A DNA stretch of 64,000 bases, taken from Streptosporangium amethystogenes (GTDB taxonomy: Bacteria > Actinomycetota > Actinomycetes > Streptosporangiales > Streptosporangiaceae). This document shows positions 61,173-64,000 of the stretch, one piece after another. Every line of letters begins with the position of its first letter. The stretch's first letter is position 1. The notes under the pieces were generated by a model. The model searched no databases. It saw nothing but the letters and a program-made list of their open reading frames with translations, and had not been told where the DNA came from. A program made the translations under genes and the position numbers. Where the stretch lies: assembly GCF_000721075.1 (NCBI RefSeq), contig NZ_JOEQ01000001.1, positions 124,001 through 188,000 of the forward strand, read 5' to 3'.

Positions 61173-64000
61173 TCATCTCCGGATCGAGACCACCTCGGCG
61201 ACCGGCTCCTCTCGCTCGCGTTCCTGGCGCCTCTGGATGCTCTGGAAACCGACCAGGTCGTCCGGGAGCGCGTCGGGCACGTCCAGGTCGAACCTGGACA
61301 GCGTGCGGGTCCGCATCGCGACCAGCGCCGTGACCGCGATGGCGACCGCGAACAGCACGTACATCAGTCCGACGCCGCGGCCCTCGCCGGTACCGAGCAC
61401 GAGGCCGACCGTGCCGGCCAGCGGCCCGCCTGGCGCGAGCAGCGGCTCGAACAGGGCGCTGCCGTACGGCGCGACCAGGCCGAACCCGATCGGCAGGGTG
61501 GACCAGGCGATGAGCGTGTTGAGCGCGATGACCCGGCCGTGGAACCGCTGCGGCACCTTGACCTGGATGATCGTGGCGTAGACGCCGTTGAGCATGGTCA
61601 GCCAGAACGACATCCCGAAGGCGCCCACCGCGATCAGGGGCAGGTTCTGCCGCAAACCGGTGACCAGGCAGAAGAGGCTCAGCACGAGGGTGGAGAGCAT
61701 GACGCCGCGCAGCCGCCGCCGCCTCGGTCCTCCCCAGACGGTCATGGTCAGGCCGCCGAGGAAGACCCCGAGGCCGCCGGCGAAGGAGATCCGGCCGACG
61801 TCCTCCAGCGTGGCGAAGCCAAGGACCAGCGGCGAGATGAGCAGGAACAGCGGGGACAGGAAGACGTTGAGCACCGCGAAGAAGAACAGCATGCCGCGGA
61901 AGCCCCGGTTACCCCAGGAGAACCTCCAGCCCTCGACCATCTCGGCGACCAGCGACTCCCTGCGCTTCCACGCCATGGTCCTCGGGAAGCGGACGAAGAG
62001 CAGCACCCCGATCGCGAAGACGTAGGAGACGACGTCCAGGACGAGGATGCCCTCCAGGCCGACCACCGCCATCAGGCCGACCGCGAGCAGCGGGACGACC
62101 AGTTGCGCGGTGCCGGTGACCATCTGGACCACCCCGTTGGCGTGGCCGAGGAAGCGCTTGGGGACCAGTTGCGGTACCGCCGAGTTGTACGCGAGACGCT
62201 GGAAGGTCAGCGCCACGGACAGCAGCACCAGAAGCGGGTAGATGTGCCAGACCTGGAGGTTGCCGGTCCACAGCAGGACGCCGAGGGCCAGCTGGGTGCC
62301 GAACGCGCCGATGTCTCCGGCGAGCATGACCCGTCGCCGGTCGTAACGGTCGACGAGAGCACCGGCGAGGGGGGAGACCAGCATGCCCGGGACCAGTGCG
62401 AGGACTGAGAACAGGGCGAACCTGGCGAGCGAGCCGGTGGTGATGTAGATCCACAGCGGTACGGCGAACTCGGTCAGCGACGACCCGACGATCGAGACGA
62501 GCTGTCCCGCGGCCACGGTGGCGAACCGCCTCATGCTCGGCTGGGGGCCGGGCCTCGCCGGGGATGCCAGCCCGGTCGCCGGTGGCGAACCCCCCGTGCC
62601 GGGAGCGGCGAGATCGGGCACTGCCGGGGTCCGCCCAGTCCGGACGACGGCTCCGGTGGGTACGGTCCGCTCACCGGGGTCCTGACCGGTTCCGGCCTCC
62701 GCGACTTTTACCGGCGCGGCCGGAGGCGTGACGGCTCGGGTGAGGGCCGGATCGGCGAAGGCGGCCCGGGCCGATGTGTCCTGAACGGAGATGCCCCGCG
62801 CAGAGGCGTCCTGGATGGAGACGCCGTCGAGCCACCAGGTGGACCTGTCGGTGCGGCCCAGCTTCGCCGTGTCGCCGGAGGCGATGGCCCGGTGAGTGCC
62901 GGTGACGATGGCCGCGAGCTCCTCTGCCCGATATTTCAGGAAAAAGTGTCCGGCCTCGTCGAGGACGACCACGGCCGTGGAGCCGGTCAGCAGGTGCCAC
63001 TCGCGGTAGCGCTCCTGGTAGAACTCGGTGGCCGGGTCGCGGTCGCCCGCCACGGAGATGATCGGCGCCCTAAGCGGTTCGACGCCGTCGGTGAAGAGGC
63101 GGGTGAAGTAGCGCTCCGCCTCCCTGGTGCCCTTGCGGCGGTTGTCGATCATCAGCTTGAGCTGGTCGCGTTCCAGGTCCTCCACGTCGAGACCGGCGGC
63201 CTGCAGGGCGTTGGCCCAGACCTGGTCGCTGCGGAGGCGGTCGGTCAGGTTCGACAACCGGGCCAGCAACGAGTTGGGGCGCGCGAAGGGGAAGATGCCG
63301 CCGAGATAGATCGCCTCGACCTGGCGGCCCGCCGCCTCCAGGTGGCGGGCGATCTCCACGGTCAGCATGACGCCGAGCCCGCAGTGCCCGTACAGCGCGA
63401 GCGGCCCCCGGACGTCCCTGAGAATCTCCGCCACGCAGCCCCGCGCGACCTCCTCCACCGGCCGGGTCTCCTCGATCAGCCCCATCTCCTGGCCGGGGAC
63501 CGCGACCGCATGCAGTGCCCAGCTCGCCGGCAGCGCGTCGGCCAGCGGCTGGTAGATGGCCGCGCTGCCACCGCCGTACGGCACGCAGACCAGGGTCGAG
63601 GTGGCCGCGCGGGCCGGGGTGAGCCGGTGCAGGAGCATACGCGGGCCGTCGTCGGCCGTCTCGACGAGCCGGGCGAGCTCGCGGACCGTCCGGTTCTTGA
63701 ACAGGTCCAGGATGGTGACCTGGCGCCCGCCTTCCGGGATGGCCTTTCTGAGGCGGGCGACCACCTGCGCGGCGAGCAGCGAGTGTCCGCCCAGGTCGAA
63801 GAAGTCGTCCAGCACGCCGACCTGGACGAGTCCCAGCACCTTCGCCCATACCGCTGCGATCGCCTCTTCGAGCGGCGTTCCCGGCGGGACGAACCCGGCC
63901 TCCTGGTCGGGTCGTGCCTCGTCGGGTTCCGGCAGCCTTGCCCGGTCGACCTTGCCGTGCGCCTTCAGCGGCAGCTCGTCCAACCAGACGAACCGACCGG
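61173..64000 (-). CDS. NRPS terminal module (A end, T, TE) fused to an MFS transporter, partial
   Basis: Partial, the N-terminus lies beyond the right edge. Numbered from the TTG codon at 63983: residues 2-20 are the end of an adenylation domain (ELPLKAHGKVDRARLPEP, A10-like), 35-105 a carrier domain with the phosphopantetheine Ser68 in DFFDLGGHSLLAAQV, and 128-365 an alpha/beta hydrolase thioesterase (VCVPYGGGSAAIY, GHCGLG, GDRDPATEF, EAGHFF). The nucleophile position is Cys201, not Ser. A linker of about 115 residues follows, with a duplicated SIQDASARG/SVQDTSARA. Residues about 485-905 form a 12-span MFS exporter (LVDRYDRRRVMLAGD). So one chain would load, release and export a product. Part of a cluster continuing to the right. 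Confidence 0.88.
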   Translation of the reverse strand, partial: GRFVWLDELPLKAHGKVDRARLPEPDEARPDQEAGFVPPGTPLEEAIAAVWAKVLGLVQVGVLDDFFDLGGHSLLAAQVVARLRKAIPEGGRQVTILDLFKNRTVRELARLVETADDGPRMLLHRLTPARAATSTLVCVPYGGGSAAIYQPLADALPASWALHAVAVPGQEMGLIEETRPVEEVARGCVAEILRDVRGPLALYGHCGLGVMLTVEIARHLEAAGRQVEAIYLGGIFPFARPNSLLARLSNLTDRLRSDQVWANALQAAGLDVEDLERDQLKLMIDNRRKGTREAERYFTRLFTDGVEPLRAPIISVAGDRDPATEFYQERYREWHLLTGSTAVVVLDEAGHFFLKYRAEELAAIVTGTHRAIASGDTAKLGRTDRSTWWLDGVSIQDASARGISVQDTSARAAFADPALTRAVTPPAAPVKVAEAGTGQDPGERTVPTGAVVRTGRTPAVPDLAAPGTGGSPPATGLASPARPGPQPSMRRFATVAAGQLVSIVGSSLTEFAVPLWIYITTGSLARFALFSVLALVPGMLVSPLAGALVDRYDRRRVMLAGDIGAFGTQLALGVLLWTGNLQVWHIYPLLVLLSVALTFQRLAYNSAVPQLVPKRFLGHANGVVQMVTGTAQLVVPLLAVGLMAVVGLEGILVLDVVSYVFAIGVLLFVRFPRTMAWKRRESLVAEMVEGWRFSWGNRGFRGMLFFFAVLNVFLSPLFLLISPLVLGFATLEDVGRISFAGGLGVFLGGLTMTVWGGPRRRRLRGVMLSTLVLSLFCLVTGLRQNLPLIAVGAFGMSFWLTMLNGVYATIIQVKVPQRFHGRVIALNTLIAWSTLPIGFGLVAPYGSALFEPLLAPGGPLAGTVGLVLGTGEGRGVGLMYVLFAVAIAVTALVAMRTRTLSRFDLDVPDALPDDLVGFQSIQRRQEREREEPVAEVVSIRR

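Overview
The window is 64 kb of very GC-rich, densely coding DNA from an actinobacterium. Codon use, frequent GTG/TTG starts, gene content and gene order suggest a Streptosporangiaceae-type organism (Nonomuraea, Streptosporangium or Microbispora relatives). The family assignment is inference; the phylum-level call is firm.

Left block (1-13.8 kb): a housekeeping stretch with hemW (cut by the left edge), a secreted GH18 chitinase with a palindromic operator, a MOSC protein, lepA, a membrane-anchored GH18-like protein, rpsT, holA, a 51-aa zinc-ribbon gene, comEC, comEA, degV and hutI. Next (14.6-20.5 kb) is a six-gene, almost fully overlapping stressosome operon: rsbR, rsbS, rsbT, a kinase/PP2C fusion, a hybrid histidine kinase and a receiver/PP2C protein.

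Middle block (20.5-38.1 kb): hflX and a DUF4097 lipoprotein are followed by accessory genes. These include malate synthase aceB with tandem IclR-type operator candidates, a truncated DUF1016 gene, a three-gene glycolate oxidase set (glcDEF-like) and an IclR regulator. Together they look like a local glyoxylate/glycolate module. A two-component system follows. It is flanked by two small exported-protein genes whose promoters carry the same 11-bp-periodic repeats at the same distance from the start codon. Then come a secreted HNH nuclease, an I36-type inhibitor, an SDR and a large repeat protein.

Right block (38.4-60.7 kb): the conserved actinobacterial order dapF, miaA, ogt, LigB-like dioxygenase, miaB, gluABCD, S9 peptidase, rny, recX, recA (with an SOS box), DUF3046, VOC protein and lhr.

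Right edge (60.8-64 kb): the start of what looks like a specialised-metabolite locus. An unlisted 47-aa double-glycine leader peptide has an aromatic core. It lies tail to tail with a partial NRPS (A-end, T, TE) fused to an MFS transporter, whose thioesterase has Cys instead of Ser at the nucleophile elbow. This edge and the two-component operator pair are the most novel-looking parts. No tRNA, rRNA, CRISPR array, insertion sequence or phage genes were seen.
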